Source: Bacillus yapensis (GTDB taxonomy: Bacteria > Bacillota > Bacilli > Bacillales > Cytobacillaceae). From it: a stretch of 64,000 nucleotides of DNA. Below, in pieces: positions 17,949-27,760 of this stretch. Below the pieces are notes generated by a model. It worked only from the letters and a program-made list of their open reading frames with translations. It did not search any database and had not been told where the DNA came from. Both the position numbers and the translations under genes were made by a program. The DNA lies in NCBI RefSeq assembly GCF_005280205.1, contig NZ_SUND01000010.1, positions 1-64,000 of the forward strand, in the 5' to 3' direction. Numbering within the stretch: position 1 is the stretch's first letter; the number at the start of each line of letters is the position of its first letter.

Positions 17949-18476
17949 ATGAAAAAGCAGCGGTTAATCATTCGAACCGTGATCTTGCTAGTTTTGGGAG
18001 CTGCTGTGATTTATACGTTGTATGCCAATTTTACAAAGGATGATAATCCGGAAATTGAAGTAGGTAAAAAAGCGCCTGATTTTGTTCTTACTGACCTGAA
18101 TGGTGAAAAATACCGCCTCTCAGATTTTGAAGGGAAGGGTGTACTGTTAAATTTCTGGGCAACATGGTGTCCGCCATGTGAGCGGGAAATGCCTTACTTG
18201 GAACAACAGTATCAAAATTATAATGATGAAGGTATTCAAGTATTAACAGTAAATGTTGGAGAAGCTACTGTAACTGTAAAAGAGTTTATTGACCGACATA
18301 AATTAACTTTTCCAGTACTCAATGATAAAAATCAGGAAGTATTAACAGCTTACGGAGTTGACCCTCTTCCGATTACATTCTTAATAGATAAAGACGGTAT
18401 TATTAAGAAGATTCATAAGGGAGAAATCATTAACGAAGCTGTAATTGCAGACATGGCCAAAGAGATAAAACCATAA
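17949..18476 (+). CDS. resA: Thiol-disulfide oxidoreductase ResA
   Basis: A 175-residue membrane-anchored thioredoxin-fold protein with one N-terminal membrane helix (about 8-27) and the active-site WCPPC (about 74-78). It reduces the haem-binding CxxCH cysteines of apocytochrome c outside the membrane so that haem can be attached by ResB/ResC. First gene of resABCDE, with GGAGGG upstream. B. subtilis ResA has CEPC; here the spacer residues are PP. Confidence 0.95.
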   Translation: MKKQRLIIRTVILLVLGAAVIYTLYANFTKDDNPEIEVGKKAPDFVLTDLNGEKYRLSDFEGKGVLLNFWATWCPPCEREMPYLEQQYQNYNDEGIQVLTVNVGEATVTVKEFIDRHKLTFPVLNDKNQEVLTAYGVDPLPITFLIDKDGIIKKIHKGEIINEAVIADMAKEIKP

Positions 18477-18496
18477 GGGTACGAGGAGTTTTTAGA

Positions 18497-20113
18497 ATGA
18501 AGGAAGTAAAATGTGAATGCGGACATGTGAATCCTCATGGAACGGTACTTTGTGAGTCTTGTGGTATTTCATTAATAGAAGAAAAAGCACAAGGAAAGCT
18601 CCATGATATGCGTTATGAGGGGAGTGCCCGCCGATCACAAACTTATAATAAAACGATTATCGATAAAATTTGGAACTTTTTCTCATCTGTTAAGGTTGGA
18701 GTTTGGCTGATTGTCGTCACCCTAATTGCTTCGGCACTAGGAACCATTCTTCCACAGGAAATGTATATCCCAACAATCATGACTCCTGCTGAATATTACG
18801 AGGATCAATATGGCTGGTTTGGGAAACTTTATTATCAACTCGGGTTTCACAATTTGTATAGCTCATGGTGGTATCTAGTATTAATTGCCTCTATAGGAGT
18901 CTCCCTTGTCATTTGTAGTATTGATAGAGTAGTACCTTTATATCGTGCATTAAAGACACAGCGAGTGACGAGACATGAAAGCTTTCTTAAACGTCAACGT
19001 CTATTTGGAATTACTGATGCTCAGACCGTAGATGAAACCTTTGAAAAGGTAAAGGAAAATTTAAAAGGTAAGCGTTATAAGATTCGGGAAGAAGATGGAA
19101 ACATTCTTGCGGAAAAAGGACGATTTTCTCGTTGGGGTCCTTATGTTAATCATTGTGGTTTAATCATCTTTTTAATAGGCGGAATGCTTCGCTTTGTTCC
19201 TGGAATGTACATAGACGACATGGTATGGATTCGTGAAGGTGAAACGAAGCTCATACCAGAAACAGATGGTCAATACTATCTCGAAAATAAAGAATTTACT
19301 TTAGAAGTGTATGATAAAGAAAAAGATAACAAAGCTTTCAGTGAAGCGATTGAAAATGCGGGAATGGTCGCGAAAAATTATCAATCTGACGTCATTCTTT
19401 ATAAAAAGGTTGATGATAGTGTTGCAGGAGAAGAGGCTAAGTTAGAGGAAGTTAAGGAATATGACATTCGTGTTAATGAACCTCTTAAATTTGAAGGATT
19501 TGCCTTGTATCAGACAGAATATAAATTAGACGAGTTATCCTCGATGTCTTTTAATCTTGTTAAAAAGAGTGATAATGAGCCACTAGGCAATCTGAAAATT
19601 GACTTAAATGAGCCTGAAAAGAAATACGATTTAGGAAATGGCTATTCGGTTGAAATTATGAGTTATTTTCCTGATTTTGAATTTAATGATGATGGAGAGC
19701 CTAGGACAAAATCAAGGGTCCCGAATAACCCAGCCTTTGTCTTTAAAATGTTAACTCCTGATAAACCAGATGGGGAAATAAGCTTTGTGGCAATTCAACA
19801 AACAGTGGAGCCTTTTGGGGATAATGAATACCAAATGAAATTTGCTGGGATTGAAACGAAGGATGTTTCTGGCTTAACAGTACGTAAAGACTCAACGCTC
19901 TGGTTCTTTGCTGTAGGCGGCTTTATCTTTATGTTTGGAGTTGCGCAAGGTGCTTATTGGAATCATCGTAGAATCTGGATTAGAAGAAAAGACAATGAAA
20001 TTTGGGTGTCGGGTCATACGAATAAGAACTGGCATGGTTTAAAGAGAGAAATTGGAATGATATTAGACGGTTCTGGAATTCAAGAACCAAAGGATCAATT
20101 GCAGGATGAGTAA
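18497..20113 (+). CDS. resB: Cytochrome c biogenesis protein ResB
   Basis: A 538-residue ResB/CcsB-family membrane protein with an N-terminal cysteine cluster (CECGHVNPHGTVLCESCG, residues 5-22) that looks like a zinc ribbon. Membrane helices are at about 68-90, 125-142, 217-238 and 470-490, and a large external domain spans 240-465. With ResC it moves haem across the membrane and joins it to cytochrome c. 20 nt after resA. Confidence 0.94.
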   Translation: MKEVKCECGHVNPHGTVLCESCGISLIEEKAQGKLHDMRYEGSARRSQTYNKTIIDKIWNFFSSVKVGVWLIVVTLIASALGTILPQEMYIPTIMTPAEYYEDQYGWFGKLYYQLGFHNLYSSWWYLVLIASIGVSLVICSIDRVVPLYRALKTQRVTRHESFLKRQRLFGITDAQTVDETFEKVKENLKGKRYKIREEDGNILAEKGRFSRWGPYVNHCGLIIFLIGGMLRFVPGMYIDDMVWIREGETKLIPETDGQYYLENKEFTLEVYDKEKDNKAFSEAIENAGMVAKNYQSDVILYKKVDDSVAGEEAKLEEVKEYDIRVNEPLKFEGFALYQTEYKLDELSSMSFNLVKKSDNEPLGNLKIDLNEPEKKYDLGNGYSVEIMSYFPDFEFNDDGEPRTKSRVPNNPAFVFKMLTPDKPDGEISFVAIQQTVEPFGDNEYQMKFAGIETKDVSGLTVRKDSTLWFFAVGGFIFMFGVAQGAYWNHRRIWIRRKDNEIWVSGHTNKNWHGLKREIGMILDGSGIQEPKDQLQDE

Positions 20114-20148
20114 AGTCTGTCACTTTCTCATAGTTAGGAGGAAATAGG

Positions 20149-21336
20149 TTGGCTAATTTGAGTTCAAACCTTTTATTAGTAGCATTTATTCTATATCTAG
20201 TTGCCATTCCGTTTTTTGGCGGTGCGATTAGGCAAAAGAAGGGTCTAGAGGAAAAGAAGTCATTCGAAAAGTGGGCTAAAATTGGAATAACCATTACGAT
20301 TATAGGTTTTCTTTCACAACTAGGTTTTTTCATAACAAGATGGATTGTTGGAGGACATGCGCCTCTTAGTAACATGTTTGAGTATACTGCATTCTTTGGA
20401 ATGTGCTTAGTTCTTGCGTTTATTTTGATTTATTTTCTTTATAAAACTTCTGTACTCGGTTTGTTTGTATTGCCAATTGCACTTCTTGTCATTGCCTATG
20501 CAAGTATGTTTCCGCGAGATATTTCGCCTTTAATACCTGCATTGCAAAGCTATTGGTTACAAATTCACGTTTCTACAGTTGCTTTAGGAGAAGCGATTTT
20601 AGCAGTTAGCTTCGGTTCAGGTCTTATCTATTTAGTAAAAGCAATTGACCAGTCCAAACGAAGCAAAAGTACGACTTGGCTAGAAGTTATTATGTATTCC
20701 TTTGTTGCCATTATCGGATTTGTCGTGATTACTTCAGGGTTTGCACTTTCAGATTATAAGGCAACCTATAACTATATTGATAAAAACGATGCTGCAGCAA
20801 CGCTGGAATATTCAATGCCAGCTTTAGTTGGTCCCCATGAATGGGAGCTCGTTAATAAAGGTGACTTTGAACCATTAGTAGAAGTTCCGGCTATTATTAA
20901 TGCGAAGAAATTGAATACGGTTATTTGGTCACTTGGAGCGGGTCTTGTTCTCTATATTTTAATAAGACTTATCATTCGGAAACGGATTGGAGCGCTTCTT
21001 CAACCTTTAACAAAAAATATTAACCTAGATTTAGTTGATGAAATCAGCTACCGTTCCGTATTAATTGGTTTTCCAGTTTTCACGTTAGGTGGACTTGTTT
21101 TCGCCATGATATGGGCGCAAATAGCTTGGACGCGCTTCTGGGGTTGGGATCCGAAAGAAGTATGGGCACTTATTACATGGTTGTTCTATGCAGCGTTCTT
21201 ACATTTACGTCTAGCAAAGGGCTGGCATGGTGAAAAATCAGCATGGTTAGCTGTAATCGGATTTGCGATTATCATGTTTAATCTAATTGCTGTGAACTTG
21301 GTGTTAGCTGGATTGCATTCTTACGCTGGTTCTTAA
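20149..21336 (+). CDS. resC: Cytochrome c biogenesis protein ResC
   Basis: A 395-residue CcsA/ResC-family membrane protein with about eight helices. The haem-handling tryptophan-rich motif is visible as [14 protein letters not shown] (about 327-340), with conserved histidines nearby. It starts with TTG; AGGAGG (20136-20141) is 7 nt upstream. A terminator separates it from resDE. Confidence 0.94.
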   Translation: MANLSSNLLLVAFILYLVAIPFFGGAIRQKKGLEEKKSFEKWAKIGITITIIGFLSQLGFFITRWIVGGHAPLSNMFEYTAFFGMCLVLAFILIYFLYKTSVLGLFVLPIALLVIAYASMFPRDISPLIPALQSYWLQIHVSTVALGEAILAVSFGSGLIYLVKAIDQSKRSKSTTWLEVIMYSFVAIIGFVVITSGFALSDYKATYNYIDKNDAAATLEYSMPALVGPHEWELVNKGDFEPLVEVPAIINAKKLNTVIWSLGAGLVLYILIRLIIRKRIGALLQPLTKNINLDLVDEISYRSVLIGFPVFTLGGLVFAMIWAQIAWTRFWGWDPKEVWALITWLFYAAFLHLRLAKGWHGEKSAWLAVIGFAIIMFNLIAVNLVLAGLHSYAGS

Positions 21337-21369
21337 TTGAAATCAGCAAGTTGAAAAGGTTTCATCATA

Positions 21370-21397
21370 GGCCTTCACTTATTGTGAAGGCTTTTTT
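21370..21397 (+). terminator. resC/resD intergenic terminator
   Basis: GCCTTCAC (21371-21378) and GTGAAGGC (21384-21391) followed by TTTTTT. It should reduce readthrough into resDE, so resDE probably also has its own promoter. Confidence 0.8.
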
Positions 21398-21455
21398 GAA
21401 AAATTATGGGGATAAGCTACTACAAAACAATATTCAATCTTAGGGGGATTGTTAT

Positions 21456-22172
21456 ATGGAAAAGGAAGTAAGAATTTTAGTTGTTGATGATGAGGAAAGA
21501 ATTAGACGTTTATTAAAAATGTATTTAGAAAGAGAAGAATATACGATTGATGAGGCAGAGGATGGAAACGAAGCTCTAGCTAAAGCACTCGCATATGATT
21601 ACGATGTAATTCTTCTTGATTTAATGATGCCAGGTAAAGACGGGATCGAAGTATGTCGTGAGCTGAGAGAAAAGAAAGCGACACCAGTTATTATGCTGAC
21701 AGCAAAAGGGGAAGAAGTAAACCGCGTCCAAGGCTTTGAAGTTGGTACAGATGACTATATTGTTAAACCGTTTAGTCCGAGGGAGGTTGTACTTCGTGTT
21801 AAAGCGATGTTAAGAAGATCATCTAATACTTCTTATTTTCAAACGGAAACAACAACTAAGGATGTTATTGTATTTCAACATTTAACCATTGATAATGATG
21901 CCCATCGCGTGTTAGCTGACGGTAAAGAGGTTGGCTTAACACCGAAAGAATATGAACTCCTATATTTCTTAGCGAAAGCTCCGGATAAAGTGTTTGACCG
22001 GGAACAACTTTTAAAAGAAGTTTGGCATTATGAATTCTTTGGGGATTTGAGAACAGTCGATACTCATGTTAAACGTCTTCGCGAAAAGCTTAATAAGGTT
22101 TCTGAAGATGCAGCGCGAATGATCGTAACTGTATGGGGAGTCGGTTACAAGTTTGAGGTTATCAATGAATGA
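21456..22172 (+). CDS. resD: Redox response regulator ResD
   Basis: A 238-residue OmpR-family response regulator: receiver domain (1-120) with D11, D12, phosphoacceptor D55 and K near 106 (YIVKPF), then a winged-helix DNA-binding domain (about 135-235). It activates genes for cytochrome c maturation, terminal oxidases and anaerobic respiration. It overlaps resE by four bases. Confidence 0.96.
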   Translation: MEKEVRILVVDDEERIRRLLKMYLEREEYTIDEAEDGNEALAKALAYDYDVILLDLMMPGKDGIEVCRELREKKATPVIMLTAKGEEVNRVQGFEVGTDDYIVKPFSPREVVLRVKAMLRRSSNTSYFQTETTTKDVIVFQHLTIDNDAHRVLADGKEVGLTPKEYELLYFLAKAPDKVFDREQLLKEVWHYEFFGDLRTVDTHVKRLREKLNKVSEDAARMIVTVWGVGYKFEVINE

Positions 22173-23944
22173 TGTTCTGGCGTAGTGTTGTTGGAAAGCT
22201 ATGGTTTACCATTCTATTCCTCGTTTCATTTGTATTGTTCATTTTAACGGTGATGTTACTAGAGTACTTTGAAAACGATCGAATAAATGAAGCTGAAAAT
22301 AATCTTGAAAAAACAGCGACGCGGATTTCTCATTTTCTCGAGGATCAGGAAGAGAGCATAGGTCTGCAAATTGCGTGGGAACTTCTTGATGATGCGACAG
22401 AAGCGATGATCATTTATGATGAAAACGAGTATTTTGCATCGCCAACAATGGAAGAATCCTTTGATTTACCAGTCGATTACTTTTTAAAGGACTCTGAATT
22501 GAACAGGGTATTTACAGAAGAGACATCCACGATGAAAATCGCAAGCTTCCCGGTAGAGAATTATGATGAAGATTCTCGATTTTTGATTATTGGTGCTCCG
22601 ATCCATCTTGAGGACAATAAACACGGTGCTGTTTTTATTATGCAGTCATTACAGGTGCTGAAACAAACTTCTGAGGATACGAAAAAGTTCATTTTATTGG
22701 CTGCAGGTGTGGCTTTTGTTCTCACGACTATTTTTGCCTTTTTCTTAGCTACTAGAATTAATGCACCATTGCGGAAGATGAAAGAAGCAGCTACTGAAAT
22801 AGCGCGTGGAAAGTTTGATACAAAGGTTCCGATTTTAACACACGATGAAATCGGTGAATTAGCTACTGCCTTTAATCAAATGGGAAGACAGCTAAAGTTT
22901 AATTTAAATGCACTGAGTCAAGAAAAAGAACAACTCTCAAGTATCCTAAGCAGTATGGTTGATGGAGTTATTACTTTTAACCGTGATGGTACGATTCTAA
23001 TTACAAATCCACCTGCTGAACGTTTTTTACAAGATTGGTATTTTGAGCAGGATGGAAGAGCAAAAAGTACAGAGGAAGTGCCTACAAAGGTCATGGAGTT
23101 GTTCCAGCTCGCTGTAAATACGGAGCAGGAGCAAGTGGGGGAAATTCATGTCCAGGGCCGATTTTGGGTGATTATTGTCAGTCCCCTTTACAATAACAAG
23201 TTTATTCGTGGAGCAGTTGCCGTCGTCAGGGACATGACGGAGGAGCGTCAATTGGACAAGCTCCGTCAAGACTTTATCGCAAATGTTTCTCATGAATTAA
23301 GAACGCCTATTTCCATGCTTCAAGGTTATAGCGAAGCGATCGTCGATGGAATTGCAGCGACGGAAGATGAGAAAATCGAAATGGCTAGAGTCATCTATGA
23401 TGAATCATTAAGAATGGGTCGCCTCGTCAATGAGTTATTGGATCTTGCTCGTATGGAAGCTGGTCATATTCAGTTAACGATAAGTGAAATAGAAGTAAAG
23501 CCTTATCTAGAACGCATTATTCGCAAATTCCAAGGTCTAGCGAAAGAAAAGGAAATCTATCTTCAAGGGAACTTTGAACGTTTAGAACCGTACTTTGCTT
23601 TTGATGGGGATCGAATTGAACAGGTCTTGACGAACTTAATCGATAATGCGATGAGATATACTGAAGATCATGGTACGATAAACGTTACGGCCAATACCGA
23701 TGAAAAAGGGCTTCATATAGAGGTATTTAATACGGGGATAGGAATTCCTGAAGAAGATTTGCCGTTTGTATTTGAACGCTTTTATAAAAGTGACAAGGCA
23801 AGAACAAGAGGAAGTTCAGGAACAGGTCTTGGACTTGCAATTGCCAAAAATATTATCGAAGGACATAAAGGGTATATTACGGTCCAGAGTAAAGCAGGAC
23901 ATGGAACGACATTTTCCTTCTTTATTCCTCGAAATATCCAATAA
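22169..23944 (+). CDS. resE: Redox sensor histidine kinase ResE
   Basis: A 591-residue membrane kinase: two membrane helices (about 11-31 and 173-194) around an extracytoplasmic region, HAMP (about 194-247), PAS (about 253-360), HisKA with phosphoacceptor H375 (NVSHELRTP) and HATPase_c with DNAMRYT, TGIGIP and GTGLGLAIAKN. It phosphorylates ResD when oxygen is limiting. Coupled to resD by an ATGA overlap. Confidence 0.96.
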   Translation: MMFWRSVVGKLWFTILFLVSFVLFILTVMLLEYFENDRINEAENNLEKTATRISHFLEDQEESIGLQIAWELLDDATEAMIIYDENEYFASPTMEESFDLPVDYFLKDSELNRVFTEETSTMKIASFPVENYDEDSRFLIIGAPIHLEDNKHGAVFIMQSLQVLKQTSEDTKKFILLAAGVAFVLTTIFAFFLATRINAPLRKMKEAATEIARGKFDTKVPILTHDEIGELATAFNQMGRQLKFNLNALSQEKEQLSSILSSMVDGVITFNRDGTILITNPPAERFLQDWYFEQDGRAKSTEEVPTKVMELFQLAVNTEQEQVGEIHVQGRFWVIIVSPLYNNKFIRGAVAVVRDMTEERQLDKLRQDFIANVSHELRTPISMLQGYSEAIVDGIAATEDEKIEMARVIYDESLRMGRLVNELLDLARMEAGHIQLTISEIEVKPYLERIIRKFQGLAKEKEIYLQGNFERLEPYFAFDGDRIEQVLTNLIDNAMRYTEDHGTINVTANTDEKGLHIEVFNTGIGIPEEDLPFVFERFYKSDKARTRGSSGTGLGLAIAKNIIEGHKGYITVQSKAGHGTTFSFFIPRNIQ

Positions 23945-23986
23945 CAACTAGAAATCTGACGACTTATCTTGATTCACAAGGAACAT

Positions 23987-24430
23987 CGAAAAGCGGAGGC
24001 GGCTCGCTTAGACCCGACAAGCGCTGGAAGGGCAGGGGATGAAGTCTGAACTTTGACTTCAGTCACTGACCTGAAGCGACCTCGAGGGTCTAGCCGCCGG
24101 AGCTAGACAAAACGAAAAGCGGAGAGCGCTCGTTCATCGGCGACAAGCACAAGACGAGCCGACCGGGAGGTTGTTCTTTAACCTCCTGGACGGAATGGCT
24201 TGTGACCAAGGAAAAAGTGGTTTTCCTTTTTCGCTCGAGCCGATAGCGCTCGGAGCTGGACAGATCGAAAAGCGCAGGTGGCTTGCTCAGACCCGACAAG
24301 CGCTGGAAGGGCAGGGGATGAAGTCTGAACTTTGACTTCAGTCACTAACCTGAAGCGACCTCGAGGGTCTAGCCACCGGAGCTAGACAGAGCGAAAAGCG
24401 GAGGCGGTTCGTTCAGACCCGACAAGCACT
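23987..24430. repeat. Array of long-hairpin repeats between resE and sigX
   Basis: Three full units and one broken unit, each opening with CGAAAAGCG and, where complete, closing with GGAGCT(A/G)GACA: unit A 23987-24112, unit B 24113-24265, unit C 24266-24391, partial unit D 24392-24430. A and C are near-identical; B is a different type. All fold: GGCGGCT/AGCCGCC and AGACCC/GGGTCT in A, GGTGGCT/AGCCACC in C (paired changes), GAAGTC/GACTTC at the tip; ATCGGC/GCCGAT and GGAGGTT/AACCTCC in B. The array is much richer in G+C than its surroundings and non-coding. Confidence 0.85.
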
Positions 24431-24583
24431 AGTAAAGCTTTTTCTACCGATAAACAAGAGCGAATATGCACATATGAATTTTTTAATAAAGGTTGGAGTT
24501 TTTTCAAAACTTCTTCCTTTTTTTTATAAAAAATACTATAGTTATTATGTGCGTCAATGTAAAAATATAGAAAAATGAGAAAA

Positions 24584-24610
24584 TGTAACTTTTTAAATAC
24601 AAAATACGAC
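24584..24610 (+). promoter_or_regulatory. Sigma-X-type promoter of sigX (autoregulation)
   Basis: TGTAAC (24584-24589), a 17-nt spacer and CGAC (24607-24610) match the known ECF sigma-X consensus exactly. It lies 28 nt before the sigX start, so SigX probably activates its own operon. Confidence 0.85.
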
Positions 24611-24637
24611 TAATTGGTTGAACGGGGAGGGAAACCA

Positions 24638-25189
24638 ATGGACTCCGTTTTTGATGAACTCTATGAGAAATATCATCATGACGTCTTTCAATTCATCTTT
24701 TATATGGTGAAAAATAGAGAACAAGCAGAAGATCTTGTTCAAGAGGTATATATAAGAGTTTTAAAATCATATGAGCGTTTTGAGGGGAAAAGTAGTGAAA
24801 AAACATGGCTATTCTCCATTGCTAGAAATGTAGCCATTGACCATTTCCGTAAACAAAAAGGTTGGAAGCAAAAAATAGCGGAGAAGTTTGATTGGACTAC
24901 TGGTCAAGTGAAGGATGAGAGCCCGATTCCTGAAGAAATTGCTTTGCAAAAAGAAGAAGTGGGCATGATATATCAATGTCTAGACTGTTGTACGGTTGAC
25001 CAAAGAATGGTCATTATCATGAGGTATATTCAAGAACTGACCATTTCCGAAACAGCTGAGGCTCTAGGATGGACCGAAAGTAAAGTGAAAACGACTCAGC
25101 ATCGTGCATTAAAAGTGTTGAAAAAGGAAATGGAAGAAAGAATGGCAAAGGAGGAGACAGCTAGTGAAAAGATCAGAGTGGAGCGATGA
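24638..25189 (+). CDS. sigX: ECF RNA polymerase sigma factor SigX
   Basis: A 183-residue extracytoplasmic-function sigma factor: region 2 (AEDLVQEVYIRVLKSYERFEG, about 28-48) and region 4 (ISETAEALGWTESKVKTTQHRALK, about 138-161). In B. subtilis SigX controls cell-envelope charge and cationic peptide resistance. The ATG at 24638 has GGGGAGG (24624-24630) 7 nt upstream; an upstream TTG overlaps the promoter. It overlaps rsiX by 26 nt and follows resE as in B. subtilis. Confidence 0.92.
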   Translation: MDSVFDELYEKYHHDVFQFIFYMVKNREQAEDLVQEVYIRVLKSYERFEGKSSEKTWLFSIARNVAIDHFRKQKGWKQKIAEKFDWTTGQVKDESPIPEEIALQKEEVGMIYQCLDCCTVDQRMVIIMRYIQELTISETAEALGWTESKVKTTQHRALKVLKKEMEERMAKEETASEKIRVER

Positions 25190-26381
25190 GCAACTTGAAG
25201 ATTTATTAAGCAACATGCCGAAAATACAAGACCACCGCGATCCTCGTGATATTTATCAGAATATCACGATTACGATGAATAAAAAGAAGCAACGTAGCTG
25301 GGTGGTGCCATCTGTTGCGACTGCTGCAGCCGTTCTCCTCTTTGTTATTCTCGCTCCGAACTTGATGAATTGGAATGATTCGACGTCCAATTCAATGCAA
25401 GAAAGTAGTACTGCGCATGACTCGGCCGAACAGCCGCAAATGGAGAAAATGACTGAGAATAGTGAAGACTCAGCGGGTGGGAAAGAAGAAGAAGCGAAAA
25501 TTTTTACAGAAAATGAAAATGAAGAGAAAATGCAGATGACCTCCATTGAAGAGGAAGAATCGTACACAGCTTTGTATGAGGAGGACATAGCAGAAGGAAA
25601 TGTCTTCACATATGCTATTCCTGATGAGCAAGGACAAAATATAGTTCCAGTTAGCATTGTTGTACCAAAAGAGGACGGCAAGGAACTATTTGAACAGTAT
25701 AAAGAAATAATGACGAGCCTTAAAGAAGAAGAGTGGGGATTAAGTGAATTTTATCCACTAAATGCGGAGCTAAGTATAAGTAATAAGAGTATTTTAAATG
25801 TTAATGTTCCTACTGATCATTCGTATAGAGATGGTTCTATAAATGCACCGGCTCTTATTCAAGTGTTACAGGACACAGCTAAAACTTTCGGAATAAAGGA
25901 AGTATCCTTGTTTACAGAAAATAAGGAAGGAATAGATTTAGGCAATTTAGGAACTGAGAAAATGCTGGATCTTTCAGATGAAAGCAATCATGCTTATTAT
26001 TTTTATTATCCTGAGACTAAACCAGAACAGCTTTATTTAGTTCCCTTTAGTCAATCCTATAAGAATATTGAAGAAGCCTTTAACGCTATGAAGGAAAATA
26101 TCGCTATGGGATTGAATGCTTCAATTCCACAAGATATTAATATAGAAGAAATCAAATCTGCAGACGAAGATATTCTTAATTTAAAGTTCAATGAGGATTC
26201 GAAAATTGCTAATGAACCTTCCTTTATTCATACAATCGAAGCGATTTTATTAACGGCAAAAGACTTTGATTTTGAAAAAGTAATCATTCAATACAATAAA
26301 TTAGATAAAATTGGGAAATTCAATATGAATGAAGAAATAGATGTTCCTGTTGCTCCGAACAAAATGGAAATATTAAATTAA
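25164..26381 (+). CDS. rsiX: Anti-sigma-X factor RsiX
   Basis: A 405-residue protein with a short cytoplasmic N-terminus (1-45), one membrane helix (about 47-68), an acidic low-complexity stretch (70-130) and an extracytoplasmic domain. This layout is that of RsiX, which holds SigX at the membrane. GTG start with AAAGGAGGAG 7 nt upstream. The outer domain diverges freely in this family, so the name rests on architecture and position. Confidence 0.85.
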   Translation: MKRSEWSDEQLEDLLSNMPKIQDHRDPRDIYQNITITMNKKKQRSWVVPSVATAAAVLLFVILAPNLMNWNDSTSNSMQESSTAHDSAEQPQMEKMTENSEDSAGGKEEEAKIFTENENEEKMQMTSIEEEESYTALYEEDIAEGNVFTYAIPDEQGQNIVPVSIVVPKEDGKELFEQYKEIMTSLKEEEWGLSEFYPLNAELSISNKSILNVNVPTDHSYRDGSINAPALIQVLQDTAKTFGIKEVSLFTENKEGIDLGNLGTEKMLDLSDESNHAYYFYYPETKPEQLYLVPFSQSYKNIEEAFNAMKENIAMGLNASIPQDINIEEIKSADEDILNLKFNEDSKIANEPSFIHTIEAILLTAKDFDFEKVIIQYNKLDKIGKFNMNEEIDVPVAPNKMEILN

Positions 26382-26406
26382 GACCAGCATTATTGCTGGT
26401 CTTTTT
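26380..26406 (+). terminator. sigX-rsiX terminator
   Basis: AAGACCAGCA (26380-26389) and TGCTGGTCTT (26394-26403) followed by TTTTT. Confidence 0.85.
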
Positions 26407-26716
26407 CATTTATTAAATTTTCATTTCAATTAGATGTCAAAAGATGTTGAAAAATGATTTTGTAGATCTACTGCAAAAGTAGCTCAATAGCAGGATTTAC
26501 CTGCAAAAGAGTAACTTTTTGTATAAAAAATCAAATGTAATCCAAATAATAACAAATGTGTCTTTAAAAGACATAAAAAAACAAAGAAATCCTTATAAGA
26601 CAAGAAATGATAAAGGTTTTGACAGGTTTTTCATTTTACTCCGCCTAATTCGTGGTTCTAACAAAGTACAGGCTGTCATATCGTGTAACAGAAAGCTCAA
26701 ATTAAGGAGGATTCTT
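26407..26716. other. Leader region of the M23/LysM gene
   Basis: An AT-rich region. GCAGG-ATTTA-CCTGC (26490-26504) nests within AAAAGTAGCTC (26475-26485) and GAGTAACTTTT (26509-26519), an imperfect outer stem ending in T. CTGCAAAAG occurs twice (26471 and 26501). An open frame from 26519 joins the downstream gene but lacks a ribosome binding site, so it is taken as untranslated. Confidence 0.5.
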
Positions 26717-27760
26717 ATGAGAGACTTTATAAAACGTTTATTGATTGCGGGTATAATGGCGTTGTTTATTAGCCTACTTTTTATAGGAGTAAAATATCCA
26801 CAAGCTGCTACGAATGATTTGCAAGCAGCAGCTGACCACTGGATGTGGCCAGCAGACGGAGTAATCACGGATACGTTTGGAACGCGAGGCGGAAAGCATT
26901 ACGGTATCGATATAGCCGCAGGACTTGGCACACCAATTTATTCAGTTGACGAAGGCGTCGTGACAAGATCGTATCATTCTAGCTCGTATGGGAATGTAGT
27001 CTTTGTGAAACATCCTAATCGTTTTGAGACGGTGTACGCGCACTTAAGTAAAAGGAGTGTAAAGGAAGGCCAAACTGTTAAACAGGGAGATATCATAGGT
27101 GAGATGGGGAGCACTGGAAGATCAACGGGTGTTCATCTACATTTTGAAGTACATAAAAATGAATGGACTGTAGGGAAGGAAAATGCACTTAACCCTGTAG
27201 CTGTCCTTGGGGATGTAGGCAAAGGGGCACACGTCCAAGCGATGAAAGAAGTAAAGGATGAAGCTCAGGTTGCAGGTGTGATGGATAATGGTCAAGTAGC
27301 AGGTGTAAAGGAAACGGGAGATGAATCAATAGCTTCAGCAGAAAAAACTATAACCGTAGACTCTCTTGCAAAATACTTACCTGAAAGCGATTATCTACTT
27401 GTAATGGGAGATAGTGAAAAAACGATTATGAGTCTGCAAAATGATAATGAAGCAGAGTCTGAAGATATAACTTATAAGGTTGAAAAAGGCGATACTTTAT
27501 GGGAGATTGCAGAAGAATATGAAACGTCTGTTGGCCTGATTATGGTATCTAATCAGTTAGAAGATGACCTAATCGTGCCTGACCAAGAATTGGTCATAAA
27601 ACCTTTATCTACGGATAGCTATGTTGTTCATGCTGGTGATTCTTTATCTACTATAGCGAAACATTTGAATACAACCGTTCAAGATCTGAAGGAAATAAAT
27701 CAACTAAATTCAGATGTCATTCAGCCGCAACAGGTGCTAAAAATTAATGTGAATGAATAA
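26717..27760 (+). CDS. M23 family peptidoglycan endopeptidase with two LysM domains
   Basis: A 347-residue exported protein. A hydrophobic segment (about 8-27) is a signal or anchor; an M23/LytM zinc peptidase domain follows (about 42-155) with ligands in KHYGIDIA and VHLHFEVH; two LysM domains end the protein (VEKGDTLWEIAEEY, about 250-295; VHAGDSLSTIAKHL, about 302-345). Expected to cut peptide cross-links in the wall while bound to glycan. AAGGAGG lies 6 nt before the ATG. B. subtilis has no gene of this kind known to me between rsiX and serA. It could be a spore or a vegetative wall enzyme. Confidence 0.85.
   Translation: MRDFIKRLLIAGIMALFISLLFIGVKYPQAATNDLQAAADHWMWPADGVITDTFGTRGGKHYGIDIAAGLGTPIYSVDEGVVTRSYHSSSYGNVVFVKHPNRFETVYAHLSKRSVKEGQTVKQGDIIGEMGSTGRSTGVHLHFEVHKNEWTVGKENALNPVAVLGDVGKGAHVQAMKEVKDEAQVAGVMDNGQVAGVKETGDESIASAEKTITVDSLAKYLPESDYLLVMGDSEKTIMSLQNDNEAESEDITYKVEKGDTLWEIAEEYETSVGLIMVSNQLEDDLIVPDQELVIKPLSTDSYVVHAGDSLSTIAKHLNTTVQDLKEINQLNSDVIQPQQVLKINVNE

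Noticed and set aside
26519-26716. N-terminal extension of the M23/LysM protein
   Set aside because: No ribosome binding site at the upstream start; the ATG at 26717 has AAGGAGG and is followed at once by a signal-like hydrophobic segment.
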